A DNA stretch of 64,000 bases from Cephaloticoccus sp. (GCA_030833445.1 JAURHD010000008.1:62001-126000); one strand, 5' to 3'; counted from the first letter of the stretch, positions 23,816 to 32,538 are shown. Made by a program: numbers and translations. Notes: a model not told the origin generated them from the sequence alone.

Positions 23816-25312
23816 ATGTTCTCCGCTTTCACGAACTCCCTGAAGATCCCTGAGCTGCGGTCCCGCATCTTCTACACCCTGTCGCTCTTGTTTGTGGCAC
23901 GGGTGGCTGCGCACATTCCGTTGCCCGGGATCGATCCACATCCCCTGCAGCAGTTCTTTACTGATCAGACGGCAGGTGGGGGTGGGGCATTGGTCGGGCT
24001 TTATAACATGTTCACCGGCGGCGCGCTGGTGAAGGGTGCCATCGCGGCTTTGGGCATCATGCCCTACATCAGTGCCTCGATTATCTTCCAATTGATGACT
24101 GCGGTGGTGCCGGCCTTGAGCCGCCTGCAGCAGGAAGGCGATGTGGGCCGGCAGAAACTGACCCAATATACTCGTTATGCCACGGTGCTGATTTGTATCG
24201 TGCAGGGTGCCTTGTTGATCCTGGCCTTGGAAAATCCTGGCCGATTGTTTCCCGGTTATGATTTGGCCACTTACGGCCCTATCGTGATGGTTGGAAAAAT
24301 GGGGTTTCTGATCACTTCGGTGATCTACATGACCGCCGGCACGATGTTGCTGATGTGGTTGGGTGAACAGATTACCCAGCGCGGTATCGGGAATGGTGTG
24401 TCCCTGTTGATTACGATCGGTATCCTTGCGGATATCCCGGGGGCCGCCACGACGACCTATCAGTTGTTTTTTGCCCCTATCGGTGTGGCCCGTCTCGGAT
24501 TGCCTGAGGGCATCATTATGGTGCTGCTATTCCTCTTGGTGACCATGGGTATCATCATGGTGGTGCAGGGTCAGCGGAAAATTCCGGTGCAATACGCCAA
24601 GCGTGTGGTGGGTAACAAGGTCATGGGCGGGCAAAGTTCATTCCTGCCACTCAAGGTCAACTATTCGGGTGTGATGCCGGTGATTTTCGCCAGTGCCATC
24701 CTCTTGTTCCCCCAGCAGATTTTTTCCCAAATCGGAGCCGCCTTTAACATCAAATTCCTGATCGATTTCTCGCAGGAATTGCTGCGCGGTCACTGGACCT
24801 ATTACGCGATTTACGGAACCTTGATCCTATTTTTCAGCTATTTCTGGGTATCGGTCATGTTCAAGCCGATCCAAATTGCGGATGATTTGAAGAAATACGG
24901 TGGTTACATTCCTGGCGTTCGTCCGGGTGAACCCACCGCCCAGTTCCTCGATTTCATCATGACCCGCCTGACTTTGGCCGGTGCTGTCTTCCTGACGGTC
25001 ATCGCGGTCATGCCCGACTTTCTCTTGTTTGAGCTAAATGTGCCGCAGCGTATTGCCATCTTCTTTGGCGGCACCGGCATGCTCATTACCGTTGGCGTCA
25101 TTTTGGACACTATGCGGCAGGTTGAGACCTTCCTGTTGCAGCGTCATTATGATGGTTTCCTTAAAAAAGGCCGGGTCCGGGCTCGCAGCACGAAACAGGG
25201 AATGTCCGGGGATGCTCTCAGCACGGAGGCAGTCATGAAACTTGCCACCCCGATGCTGGCGATCTTCCTCATTGGTATCGCCGCTTGGGCCATCCAGAAG
25301 TTTGCACTTTAG
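23816..25312 (+). CDS. secY: Preprotein translocase subunit SecY with an extra C-terminal hydrophobic segment
   Basis: SecY is the channel of the Sec translocon. It is 498 residues versus about 443 in E. coli. The family landmarks are present: ARVAAHIPLPGID, LGIMPYISASIIFQLMTAV, WLGEQITQRGIGNGVSLLI, and the SecA-contact loop DDLKKYGGYIPGVRPGEPT. The usual cytosolic tail (RHYDGFLKKGRVRARS) is not the end. About 45 residues follow, including a hydrophobic stretch (residues about 474-497, LATPMLAIFLIGIAAWAIQ) that looks like an eleventh membrane helix. No Shine-Dalgarno is seen. Confidence 0.96.
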   Translation: MFSAFTNSLKIPELRSRIFYTLSLLFVARVAAHIPLPGIDPHPLQQFFTDQTAGGGGALVGLYNMFTGGALVKGAIAALGIMPYISASIIFQLMTAVVPALSRLQQEGDVGRQKLTQYTRYATVLICIVQGALLILALENPGRLFPGYDLATYGPIVMVGKMGFLITSVIYMTAGTMLLMWLGEQITQRGIGNGVSLLITIGILADIPGAATTTYQLFFAPIGVARLGLPEGIIMVLLFLLVTMGIIMVVQGQRKIPVQYAKRVVGNKVMGGQSSFLPLKVNYSGVMPVIFASAILLFPQQIFSQIGAAFNIKFLIDFSQELLRGHWTYYAIYGTLILFFSYFWVSVMFKPIQIADDLKKYGGYIPGVRPGEPTAQFLDFIMTRLTLAGAVFLTVIAVMPDFLLFELNVPQRIAIFFGGTGMLITVGVILDTMRQVETFLLQRHYDGFLKKGRVRARSTKQGMSGDALSTEAVMKLATPMLAIFLIGIAAWAIQKFAL

Positions 25313-25327
25313 TTCTTTACTCCGGTC

Positions 25328-25750
25328 GTGAGGAAGCCAATCTTCGACCTTTTCCTTGGTCACGGCGTCTCCGCCAAAACCAAGGTAATCCTCCTCGGCA
25401 CACCAGATTTACCCCTGTTGTCCGGGCTTCGTTCTTTGAATCTTGAGCACGTCTCTCCCACCGAATTGATGCGGTCGGAGATTTCGCGTAGTTCCCGTCA
25501 AACGGTGGGAACAGATCTGGCACTCGCCGCAATGCGACGCTGGTTTTTTACGCGCAAACCTGATGCGGGTTTTGTCCTCACGGACTTCCCGGCTACGCTG
25601 CTCCAAGCAATAATGTTCGATGAATGGTTGGATGTCCGCGGCGAATCGCTGCAAGGCATCATCGCCGGTGAAAATGCTTCACCGGACTTAGTCGAACATT
25701 ACCGCACCCTCGGCCTCTTCATCGAAAGGCCGGAACTCACCGCCGCATGA
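25328..25750 (+). CDS. Adenylate kinase-like protein without a P-loop (probable catalytically dead relic)
   Basis: This 140-residue protein sits exactly where adk is found in other bacteria, between secY and map. It keeps adenylate kinase-like elements: KVILLGTP (residues 19-26, the strand before the P-loop), VSPTELMRSEI (like ISTGDMLR), a helix ending GFVLTDFPATLLQA (like GFLLDGFPRT). The nucleotide-binding loop GxxGxGK is replaced by TPDLPLLSG with no lysine, and the LID domain is absent. It starts with GTG and overlaps map by four bases (ATGA). The role is unknown; it could be a regulatory or structural remnant. Kinase activity is very unlikely. Confidence 0.7.
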   Translation: MRKPIFDLFLGHGVSAKTKVILLGTPDLPLLSGLRSLNLEHVSPTELMRSEISRSSRQTVGTDLALAAMRRWFFTRKPDAGFVLTDFPATLLQAIMFDEWLDVRGESLQGIIAGENASPDLVEHYRTLGLFIERPELTAA

Positions 25751-26523
25751 GTCTGATCAAAACCAACGAACAGATTTCCCGGATGCGTGAGTCGTGCACC
25801 ATCGCCGCCGCAGTGCTTGATAAACTCAGGTCGCTCGTGCGGCCTGGTATTACTACCCAAGACTTGGACGAAGCTGGCCGCGATATAATGGCGGATTACG
25901 GAGCACGCAGTGCCGATTATGGTTACCAAATCGGCTCGCGACGCTATCCCGCCCATACCTGCATCTCCGTCAATGAGGAAGTCGTTCATGGCGTTCCCTC
26001 ATTGCGCCGCATCCTGCACGATGGTGATATTGTCTCCCTCGATGTGACCGTCGAATACAACGGTTACATTGGTGACAACGCCATTACCATTCCGGTTGGT
26101 CAAATCGACCCCCGTTTGGAAAAACTGATCCGCGTAACCGAGGAATCCCTCGCTGCCGGGATCAAGCAGGCCGTAACCGGTAATCGTATTGGTGATATTT
26201 CGCATGCGATTCAGTCCCATGTTGAAGCCAACGGTTTCAGTGTGGTGCGCGACCTGGTCGGTCATGGAGTGGGGGAACAGATGCACGAACCGCCTGAAAT
26301 TCCCAATTTCGGCCGGCGCGGCACCGGAACCAAAATCAAACCCGGCATGACCTTGGCCATCGAACCCATGGTCAATATCGGAGGCTTCCGCACCAAGACG
26401 TTATCCGATGGCTGGACCGTCGTCACGGCGGACAATTCCGCCTCTGCCCATTGCGAACATACCGTGCTCACTACCGACCAAGGTCCGGAAATTTTGACCG
26501 TCACCAAGTCGGCCGCCAGTTAA
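25747..26523 (+). CDS. map: Methionine aminopeptidase, type I
   Basis: This enzyme removes initiator methionine from nascent proteins. It has 258 residues. The dinuclear metal ligands of the family are visible: the two aspartates in SLDVTVEYNGYIGDNAITI, the histidine in GHGVGEQMHEPPEIPNF, and the glutamates in MTLAIEPMVNIGG and near HCEHTVL. There is no N-terminal zinc extension. It overlaps the preceding adenylate kinase-like gene by four bases, so the two are translationally coupled. infA and rpmJ, often found after map, are missing. Confidence 0.97.
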   Translation: MSLIKTNEQISRMRESCTIAAAVLDKLRSLVRPGITTQDLDEAGRDIMADYGARSADYGYQIGSRRYPAHTCISVNEEVVHGVPSLRRILHDGDIVSLDVTVEYNGYIGDNAITIPVGQIDPRLEKLIRVTEESLAAGIKQAVTGNRIGDISHAIQSHVEANGFSVVRDLVGHGVGEQMHEPPEIPNFGRRGTGTKIKPGMTLAIEPMVNIGGFRTKTLSDGWTVVTADNSASAHCEHTVLTTDQGPEILTVTKSAAS

Positions 26524-26567
26524 TCCACTTTTCTCAATCTAAAATTCAACTCTCAACCTAATCCACA

Positions 26568-26945
26568 ATGCCACGTCTCCTCGGTGTAGAAATCCCTGCG
26601 AACAAAAAAGTCGCTTACTCCCTCCGTTACATCAACGGCATCGGCCCGTCGCGTGCCGATCAGATCGTCAAAGAAGCCGGTCTGAATCCCGACATGCGCG
26701 CCAATGATCTCGATGAAGAGCAACTGAACAAGGTGCTCCAAGTCATCACTGAGCACAAATGGCTGCTCGAGGGTGATCTCCGTCGTGATCTCGCCGCCAA
26801 CCTGAAGCGTCTTCAGGCAATCAATTGTTACCGCGGCATCCGTCATCGCCGTGGATTGCCGGTGCGTGGTCAACGCACCAGCACCAACGCCCGCACCCGC
26901 AAGGGCTCCCGCAAAACCGTGGGTGTGACCAAAGCTGCTAAATAA
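26568..26945 (+). CDS. rpsM: 30S ribosomal protein S13
   Basis: S13 forms the head part of intersubunit bridges B1a and B1b. It has 125 residues: [20 protein letters not shown], the helix-two-turn-helix region [15 protein letters not shown], and the basic tail with [20 protein letters not shown]. It starts the alpha group 44 bases after map. The leader (caacctaatccacaATG) lacks a Shine-Dalgarno. Confidence 0.98.
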   Translation: MPRLLGVEIPANKKVAYSLRYINGIGPSRADQIVKEAGLNPDMRANDLDEEQLNKVLQVITEHKWLLEGDLRRDLAANLKRLQAINCYRGIRHRRGLPVRGQRTSTNARTRKGSRKTVGVTKAAK

Positions 26946-26957
26946 CCCTTTCCCGTC

Positions 26958-27542
26958 ATGGCTGAAGAAAAGTCCGATACAAATACTGAAAAACCCGTTG
27001 CGCCCGCCGCTCCGGCTGCAAAAGCCCCAAAGGCTAAGGCTGCCAAACCGGCTGCCGATGCCCCCGCCACAGCGGCTCCTGCCGAGCAAAAGCCGGTTGA
27101 GACCGTTGGCGGTGTCGCCAAGCAACCGACCGCCGAAGACCTCCTCAAAGAGGAATTGGGTGCGATCAAGATTCGCAAGGCCAAGGGCTCCAAGAATGTC
27201 ACGTCCGGCATCGTCAATGTGCTGGCTTCATTCAACAACACGATCGTTTCGATTACCGACCAAAAAGGTCAGGTGATTGCGTGGTCGAGTGCCGGCAAGT
27301 GCAACTTCCGCGGTTCCCGCAAGTCGACCGCCTATGCCGCCCAAGTGGTGGCCCAGGACGCCGCTCGCAACGCCATGTCCCATGGCCTGAAGGATATCGT
27401 CATTCGTATTTCCGGACCCGGCATGGGTCGCGACAGTGCGATCCGTGGCCTCCAAGCCATCGGGCTCGAAATCACCTCCATTATCGACGTTACGCCGGTG
27501 CCGCACAACGGCTGCCGTCCGCCCAAGCGCCGTCGTGTCTGA
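26958..27542 (+). CDS. rpsK: 30S ribosomal protein S11 with a long Ala/Pro/Lys-rich N-terminal extension
   Basis: S11 forms part of the platform at the E site. The family core begins near residue 75 ([20 protein letters not shown]) and runs to [15 protein letters not shown]. Before it lie about 65 low-complexity residues (for example [20 protein letters not shown]), making 194 residues instead of about 129. No internal ATG near the core gives a better start, and the frame opens 12 bases after rpsM, so the extension is probably real. No Shine-Dalgarno is seen. Confidence 0.96.
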   Translation: MAEEKSDTNTEKPVAPAAPAAKAPKAKAAKPAADAPATAAPAEQKPVETVGGVAKQPTAEDLLKEELGAIKIRKAKGSKNVTSGIVNVLASFNNTIVSITDQKGQVIAWSSAGKCNFRGSRKSTAYAAQVVAQDAARNAMSHGLKDIVIRISGPGMGRDSAIRGLQAIGLEITSIIDVTPVPHNGCRPPKRRRV

Positions 27543-27577
27543 TCCGGCAACTCCAACTATAAACCTACTTTAATCTC

Positions 27578-28192
27578 ATGGCTCGTTATACTGGACCAAC
27601 CACCCGTCTTAGCCGTCGTTTTAACCAACATATTCTTGGTTCCGGCAAGGCCCTTGAGCGTCGCCCTTTCCCGCCCGGCCAACACGGCCCGCGCATGCGC
27701 CGCAACAAGCAATCCGAATACGCAGTCGGCCTCAACGAAAAGCAGAAGCTCCGTTACATCTACGGACTGCTTGAGCGTCAATTCCGTCGTCTCTTCGAAA
27801 AAGCCAAGCGCGAGCGTGGCATTACCGGTGAGCGTTTCCTCCAGCTGCTGGAAACCCGTCTCGACAGCGTGGTTTATCTGCTGGGCCTGGCCAAGTCGCG
27901 TGCCGCCGCCCGTCAGTTCGTCAATCACGGTCACATCCGCGTCAACGGCCACAAGGTCGACATCGCAAGCTACAGCGTGCAATCCGGTGATGAAATCGAG
28001 GTCAAGGGTGCCCCGGCGTCCCGCCAAATGGCGACCCGCAACCTTGAGGAAAACCGCATCCGTAACGTGCCCGGCTGGTTGACCATAGATAACGAGGCCC
28101 TCAAGGCCAAGGTTACCCGTCTGCCCAACCGCGACGAAATGGAACAGGGGATCAACGAGCAGATCATCGTTGAGTTCTACTCACGCTTCTAA
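27578..28192 (+). CDS. rpsD: 30S ribosomal protein S4, cysteine-free form
   Basis: S4 is a primary 16S rRNA binder. It has 204 residues. The N-terminus MARYTGPTTRLSRRFNQHIL followed by ERRPFPPGQHGPR lacks the four zinc cysteines of the C+ form (CRLCRR...C...C), so this is a C- type S4. The S4 RNA-binding domain is clear (ETRLDSVVYLLGLAKSRAAA, then FVNHGHIRVNGHKVDI). It lies in the normal position between rpsK and rpoA. The leader (ctactttaatctcATG) has no Shine-Dalgarno. Confidence 0.98.
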   Translation: MARYTGPTTRLSRRFNQHILGSGKALERRPFPPGQHGPRMRRNKQSEYAVGLNEKQKLRYIYGLLERQFRRLFEKAKRERGITGERFLQLLETRLDSVVYLLGLAKSRAAARQFVNHGHIRVNGHKVDIASYSVQSGDEIEVKGAPASRQMATRNLEENRIRNVPGWLTIDNEALKAKVTRLPNRDEMEQGINEQIIVEFYSRF

Positions 28193-28242
28193 TCAGTCCA
28201 ACCCATTCTCAACCCTCAAGCTCAACCCTAGAGTTCATCACC

Positions 28243-29244
28243 ATGCCCAAACGTCTCGGAAAGTTCGAACTCCCGAATAAACTCACCAAGGTCGAAGAAG
28301 GTTCCACGGAAACCTACGCCAAGTTCATTGCCGAGCCTTTCGAGGCCGGTTATGGACACACGATCGGCAATTCGCTGCGGCGCGTGCTGCTTAGCTCCAT
28401 TGAAGGTGCCGCGATCTCCTCGATTAAAATCGAAGGGGTCAGTCACGAATTCCAAAGCATCGACGGGGTGGTGGAGGATGTCACCGACATCGTCCTCAAC
28501 CTGAAGAAGGTGCTGATCGTTTCACACAAGCGCGAGCCGTTGACCCTGCAGATCAGTGTCAACAAGTCGGGCGCGGTTACCGCCGCCGACATCCAAGCCG
28601 ACGCCAATATCACGATCGTCAATCCCGACCAGCTGATCTGCACGCTTGATGCCAAGCGCGCGTTTGAAGCTGAGATCGAGATCAAGACCGGCCGTGGCTA
28701 TTGCCCTGGCGATCAGAATAAAAAGGAAGAGCAGTCCATCGGGGTTATTCCGATCGATTCCCTGTTCTCCCCGGTTCGGCTCGTCAAATACACCGTCGAA
28801 AACACCCGCGTGGGCCAGATCACCGATTACGACAAACTGATTCTTGAAGTGTGGACCGACGGTCGCATCACGCCCGACGACGGCCTCAAGCAATCGGCCT
28901 CCATTCTGAAGCACCACCTTGACGTGTTTGATCGCGTTTCCAAGGAAGCTTACGAATTCGAAAACCAACAGAGCGAAGTTAGCGAAGAGCAGAACAAGCT
29001 CCGCAAGCTGCTCAACATGTCGGTCAACGAAATCGAACTCTCCGTTCGTGCCGCTAACTGCTTGAATAACGCCAATATCACCACCGTTGGTGAACTGGCG
29101 ATGAAGTCCGAGCAGGAGATGCTTAAATACCGTAATTTCGGCAAGAAGTCGCTCAACGAAATCAAGGACAAGCTGGAGGCCCTCGGTCTTTCGCTTGGCA
29201 TGAAGTTCGACGAGCGTCTCCTCGATAATAAGAAAGAAATCTAA
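28243..29244 (+). CDS. rpoA: DNA-directed RNA polymerase subunit alpha
   Basis: RpoA dimerises to scaffold the polymerase, and its C-terminal domain contacts UP elements and activators. Its 333 residues comprise an N-terminal domain (GYGHTIGNSLRRVLLSSIEG) and a C-terminal domain with helix-hairpin-helix motifs (SVNEIELSVRAANCLNNANI, then FGKKSLNEIKDKLEALGLSL). The DNA-contacting arginine of the alpha CTD (E. coli R265) corresponds to the Arg in ELSVRAANCL. The leader has no Shine-Dalgarno (ctagagttcatcaccATG). Confidence 0.99.
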   Translation: MPKRLGKFELPNKLTKVEEGSTETYAKFIAEPFEAGYGHTIGNSLRRVLLSSIEGAAISSIKIEGVSHEFQSIDGVVEDVTDIVLNLKKVLIVSHKREPLTLQISVNKSGAVTAADIQADANITIVNPDQLICTLDAKRAFEAEIEIKTGRGYCPGDQNKKEEQSIGVIPIDSLFSPVRLVKYTVENTRVGQITDYDKLILEVWTDGRITPDDGLKQSASILKHHLDVFDRVSKEAYEFENQQSEVSEEQNKLRKLLNMSVNEIELSVRAANCLNNANITTVGELAMKSEQEMLKYRNFGKKSLNEIKDKLEALGLSLGMKFDERLLDNKKEI

Positions 29245-29251
29245 CCAATTT

Positions 29252-29309
29252 CAGTCCTTGCGCCGTCCGGTCCGCTCCACGCTGCGGCCGGATCGCCGAT
29301 CGGGGACTG
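29252..29309 (+). promoter_or_regulatory. Stable RNA hairpin in the rpoA-rplQ spacer
   Basis: The outer stem CAGTCC (29252-29257)/GGACTG (29304-29309) encloses an inner GC-rich stem TCCGG-t-CCGC/GCGG-CCGGA with an 8-base loop. Together they fill most of the 81-base spacer and end 16 bases before the rplQ ATG. The absence of a T-run argues against a terminator. A translational or mRNA-stability element for L17 is the likelier reading, by inference. Confidence 0.45.
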
Positions 29310-29325
29310 ATCAACCCATATACCC

Positions 29326-29847
29326 ATGCGTCACAAAATACACCGCGCCTCTCTTGGCGTCACTCGTGAACACCGTGCGGCTATGCTGTCCAATATGGCA
29401 GCCTCGCTCGTCACCCACGATCGCATCAAGACCACCCTGACCAAGGCCAAGGCCCTGCGTCCCTTCGTCGAGAAAATCATCACCAAGGCCAAAAATGCCG
29501 CGGCGAAGACCGACCCGAAGGATGCACTGCACTTGCGTCGTCTCGCCCACGCTGACTTGCGTGATGAGAATGCCCTGACCTTGCTTTTCAACGAAAAGCA
29601 CAAGGAATTCGCCAATCGCAACGGTGGCTACACCCGCATCTATAAGCTTGGACCTCGCGATAGCGATTCCAGCGAGATGGCCTTTATCGAATTGATCAAG
29701 GCCGACGATGCCGGCTACAAGAAGTCCAAGGGTCGCAAACCCGCCAAGGCCAAGCAGGCCGCCAAGCCGACCAAGGCCGCTGAAGCGGCTGCCGAAGCCA
29801 CCGTGGCGGAAGCCGCCCCGGAGGCCGATGGCGAAGCCAAGAGCTGA
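29326..29847 (+). CDS. rplQ: 50S ribosomal protein L17 with an Ala/Lys-rich C-terminal tail
   Basis: L17 lies near the tunnel exit. The core (residues 1-125) is typical: MRHKIHRASLGVTREHRAAM, LSNMAASLVTHDRIKTTLTK and GGYTRIYKLGPRDSDSSEMA. After it comes a tail of about 48 residues of Lys, Ala, Glu and Thr, giving 173 residues where E. coli has 127. It is the last gene of the ribosomal cluster and is followed by an intrinsic terminator. No Shine-Dalgarno is seen (caacccatatacccATG). Confidence 0.97.
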   Translation: MRHKIHRASLGVTREHRAAMLSNMAASLVTHDRIKTTLTKAKALRPFVEKIITKAKNAAAKTDPKDALHLRRLAHADLRDENALTLLFNEKHKEFANRNGGYTRIYKLGPRDSDSSEMAFIELIKADDAGYKKSKGRKPAKAKQAAKPTKAAEAAAEATVAEAAPEADGEAKS

Positions 29848-29874
29848 CCTTGTTCTGATCTCAATCTAAGTTCA

Positions 29875-29905
29875 ACGCGTCGAAGATTCCCTTCGGCGCG
29901 TTTTT
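29875..29905 (+). terminator. Rho-independent terminator closing the ribosomal protein cluster
   Basis: ACGCG-t-CGAAG (29875-29885), loop attcc, CTTCG-g-CGCGT (29891-29901) form a 10-bp stem with one t/g mismatch, running into TTTTT (29901-29905). It stands 28 bases after rplQ. Confidence 0.88.
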
Positions 29906-29929
29906 ATTTATCATTTTTCACCTGTCGCG

Positions 29930-30148
29930 ATGACTCCTGCCGTCGTCATATACTGTGTCATAGTTGGGCTGTTGTTCATCAGCCTGTGGCTGTATTATGA
30001 CCGCCGGGATCACGCACGTTTCGAACGCCAACGGCGCCGGGGAACTTTTCACTGTATCCGTTGTGATCGCATCTATGAGTCCCCCGCCGGAAACGAGATG
30101 GCTGTCTGCCCGCGTTGTGGACATGAGAATCAGCGTCTAAGGTTCTAG
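29930..30148 (+). CDS. Small membrane-anchored zinc-ribbon protein
   Basis: A 72-residue protein of unknown function. Residues 3-22 ([20 protein letters not shown]) form one predicted membrane helix. A basic linker ([16 protein letters not shown]) is followed by a zinc ribbon with CIRC (near residue 42) and CPRC (near residue 61). The basic linker suggests the ribbon faces the cytosol. It follows the rplQ terminator by 24 bases and precedes guaA by 59. The codon pattern and pairing of CxxC motifs argue that it is a real gene. Confidence 0.75.
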   Translation: MTPAVVIYCVIVGLLFISLWLYYDRRDHARFERQRRRGTFHCIRCDRIYESPAGNEMAVCPRCGHENQRLRF

Positions 30149-30154
30149 GTAGCC

Positions 30155-30182
30155 TTGCGGTTGCATTTCCTTTTTGTAATTT
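30155..30182 (+). promoter_or_regulatory. Candidate promoter of guaA
   Basis: TTGCGG (30155-30160), a 16-base spacer and TAATTT (30177-30182), 25 bases before the guaA ATG. It is a moderate match to the sigma-70 consensus, judged by eye. The following leader is pyrimidine-rich and lacks a Shine-Dalgarno. Confidence 0.35.
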
Positions 30183-30207
30183 CACCACCTTCCTACTTTT
30201 CTCCCGT

Positions 30208-31746
30208 ATGCCACAGATTATCGCCGTTCTGGATTTTGGCTCACAATACACGCAGGTCATCGCGCGCCGTATCCGTGAGTGTCAGGTCTACTCAAAAATT
30301 TACCACTACCGCACCTCGGCGGCTCAGTTACGTGAGGAAGGGGTCATTGGCATTATTCTATCAGGTGGACCCAGCTCCGTGCTGGCCAAGAATGCACCCA
30401 TTCCCGACCGTGCGATATTCGAACTGGGCGTGCCAGTCCTGGGTATTTGTTACGGTATTCAATTGATGGGCCATCTACTGGGTGGTCAGACCGTGCCCAG
30501 CAAGGAACGTGAATATGGCCACGGCACCCTGGAAATCAAAAAGCCCGGCCGCCTGTTCGCGAAATTGCCCCGTAAACTGCGGGTTTGGAATTCCCACGGT
30601 GACAAGGTGATCAAATTGCCACCGGGCTTCAGTCCGATCGGCACAACGGCCAATTCACCTTTTGCCGCAATCGAAGACCGGAAGCGTAATTTTTACGGCA
30701 TTCAGTTTCACCCCGAAGTGTTCCATACCGAACGTGGCGTGGATGTCGTGCGCAACTTCCTCTTGCGGGTTTGCGAGGCCAACCAGGATTGGACGACCAA
30801 GGATTTTATCGTCCACGCCGTGGACGAAATTCGCAAGCAAGTCGGCAAGTCGCGGGTTATCCTGGGACTGTCGGGCGGGGTGGATTCATCCGTAGCTGCG
30901 GCACTCCTGCACAAGGCCATTCGCAAACAGTTGACCTGCATCTTTGTGGATAACGGCTTGCTGCGCCAAGGTGAGCGCGACGCGGTCGCTTCACTCTACA
31001 AGCGGAACTTCAAGATCGACCTGCGTGTCGTGGATGCATCGTCGCTATTCCTGCGCCGGTTGAAGGGCGTGACCGACCCCGAGCAAAAGCGAAAGATCAT
31101 CGGTCGCACATTCGTGGAAGTTTTTGAAAAATCTCTTAAGACCATCGGCCATGCTGATTATCTGGCCCAAGGCACGCTATACCCGGATGTAATCGAGAGT
31201 GTCACCATTGGGGACAATCCCGCCTCGCTGATCAAGAGCCACCACAATGTGGGCGGTTTACCTGAGCGCATGAAGCTCAAGCTGGTTGAACCCTTGCGTG
31301 AGTTGTTTAAGGACGAAGTTCGCGCCGTCGGCACCGCTCTCGGTTTGCCCCGTGAGGTAGTCTGGCGGCAACCGTTTCCCGGCCCCGGTCTCGGTGTGCG
31401 GGTGGCGGGTGAAGTGACCAAGAGTAATCTAGTCGTGCTGCGGGCGGCTGATGCTATCCTGCAGGACGAGATGCAAAAAAGCGGTTGGTATTGGAAAGTC
31501 TGGCAATCCTTTGCCGTATTCCTACCCGTCAAATCCGTCGGAGTCATCGGTGATGAACGCAACTACGCCGATGTGATCGCCCTGCGTATTGTGGAATCCA
31601 AAGATGCCATGACGGCCGACTGGACCCGCTTGCCGTATGACTTGTTGCAGCATATATCCAACCGCATTACCAACGAGGTTCAAGGTGTGAGCCGCGTGGT
31701 CTATGATATCAGTTCCAAGCCGCCTGCTACTATTGAATGGGAATAA
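30208..31746 (+). CDS. guaA: GMP synthase (glutamine-hydrolysing)
   Basis: GuaA converts XMP to GMP using glutamine and ATP. It has 512 residues in two parts. The N-terminal class I amidotransferase has the nucleophile C81 in [10 protein letters not shown] and the His/Glu pair in [12 protein letters not shown]. The ATP-pyrophosphatase domain has [17 protein letters not shown], and the C-terminal dimerisation domain ends PPATIEWE. Length and motifs are those of a complete enzyme. Confidence 0.98.
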   Translation: MPQIIAVLDFGSQYTQVIARRIRECQVYSKIYHYRTSAAQLREEGVIGIILSGGPSSVLAKNAPIPDRAIFELGVPVLGICYGIQLMGHLLGGQTVPSKEREYGHGTLEIKKPGRLFAKLPRKLRVWNSHGDKVIKLPPGFSPIGTTANSPFAAIEDRKRNFYGIQFHPEVFHTERGVDVVRNFLLRVCEANQDWTTKDFIVHAVDEIRKQVGKSRVILGLSGGVDSSVAAALLHKAIRKQLTCIFVDNGLLRQGERDAVASLYKRNFKIDLRVVDASSLFLRRLKGVTDPEQKRKIIGRTFVEVFEKSLKTIGHADYLAQGTLYPDVIESVTIGDNPASLIKSHHNVGGLPERMKLKLVEPLRELFKDEVRAVGTALGLPREVVWRQPFPGPGLGVRVAGEVTKSNLVVLRAADAILQDEMQKSGWYWKVWQSFAVFLPVKSVGVIGDERNYADVIALRIVESKDAMTADWTRLPYDLLQHISNRITNEVQGVSRVVYDISSKPPATIEWE

Positions 31747-31773
31747 ACCCCGCCCGATTAACCAAACCAACCA

Positions 31774-32538
31774 ATGAAATCTCCACTCCTGCGTCTACTC
31801 TGCCTAGCGACGATTGCCCTGACCTCGGCAACTCCGATTCTGCGTGCGGCGGAGCCCGCCATCATAACCAAGGCTCGCGCCTATCTCGGCACTGAAGCAG
31901 CACTGAATGCCGTCAATACGCTGCACTATTCCGGCAAACTAGAATTGAGCGATATGGACGCCGATGGCCCCGAAGGCCCCATCACGATTGAAATCATATT
32001 TGAACGGCCCTATCACCAACGCAGCACCGTTACCTCTGAACGTGGCACCGAGATAACCGTTCTGAACGGTTATGATGCCTGGCAGCGGGTGTCCGCCGCC
32101 AACGATGATACGCGCTGGAATCTCACCTTGTTGCAAATACCCCAAATCAAGAATCTACGGGCTAATGCTTGGGAGAATCTTTCATTCTTTCGGGGTCTGG
32201 AAGAGGCCGGTGGCCAGATCGAGGATCTGGGCGTGACCACTATGGATGATCAAACCTGTCGCAAACTGGCATTCATCCATTCGCCTGAAGTTGTATTCTA
32301 CCGCTATTTCAACGTAGCCACTGGCCGCTTGGTGCTGACGGAGACTATGCTGGGAGAAAGAATCCGTGAGATCGGTTCCATCGAAGTAGCGGGGATCAAG
32401 TTTCCCAAGGAATTGACCACGGAAGCGACACGGCCAGACGGCACCACCCAAACCGTCACCATTAGATTTGATTCGGTCACCGTAAATGAACCGGTCCCTG
32501 CGGATGCATTTGAGATGCCATTGCTCGTCTCGAAATAA
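31774..32538 (+). CDS. Exported LolA-like protein (outer membrane lipoprotein-sorting family, tentative)
   Basis: A 254-residue protein with an N-terminal signal peptide (MKSPLLRLLCLATIALTSAT, cleavage likely after LRAAEP region near residue 26). The rest alternates short beta strands with the pattern IITKARAYLG, LHYSGKLELSD, VLNGYDAWQRVS and VAGIKFPKELTTEA, reminiscent of LolA/LolB-like half barrels that bind lipoproteins or lipids. No lipobox is obvious. It starts 27 bases after guaA and ends 45 bases before hisD. The function is assigned only at fold level. Confidence 0.55.
   Translation: MKSPLLRLLCLATIALTSATPILRAAEPAIITKARAYLGTEAALNAVNTLHYSGKLELSDMDADGPEGPITIEIIFERPYHQRSTVTSERGTEITVLNGYDAWQRVSAANDDTRWNLTLLQIPQIKNLRANAWENLSFFRGLEEAGGQIEDLGVTTMDDQTCRKLAFIHSPEVVFYRYFNVATGRLVLTETMLGERIREIGSIEVAGIKFPKELTTEATRPDGTTQTVTIRFDSVTVNEPVPADAFEMPLLVSK

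Noticed and set aside
25240-25312. SecY C-terminus as a fused SecE
   Set aside because: The extra segment lacks the conserved amphipathic helix and the P-S/T-W region of SecE, so only an additional hydrophobic segment can be claimed.
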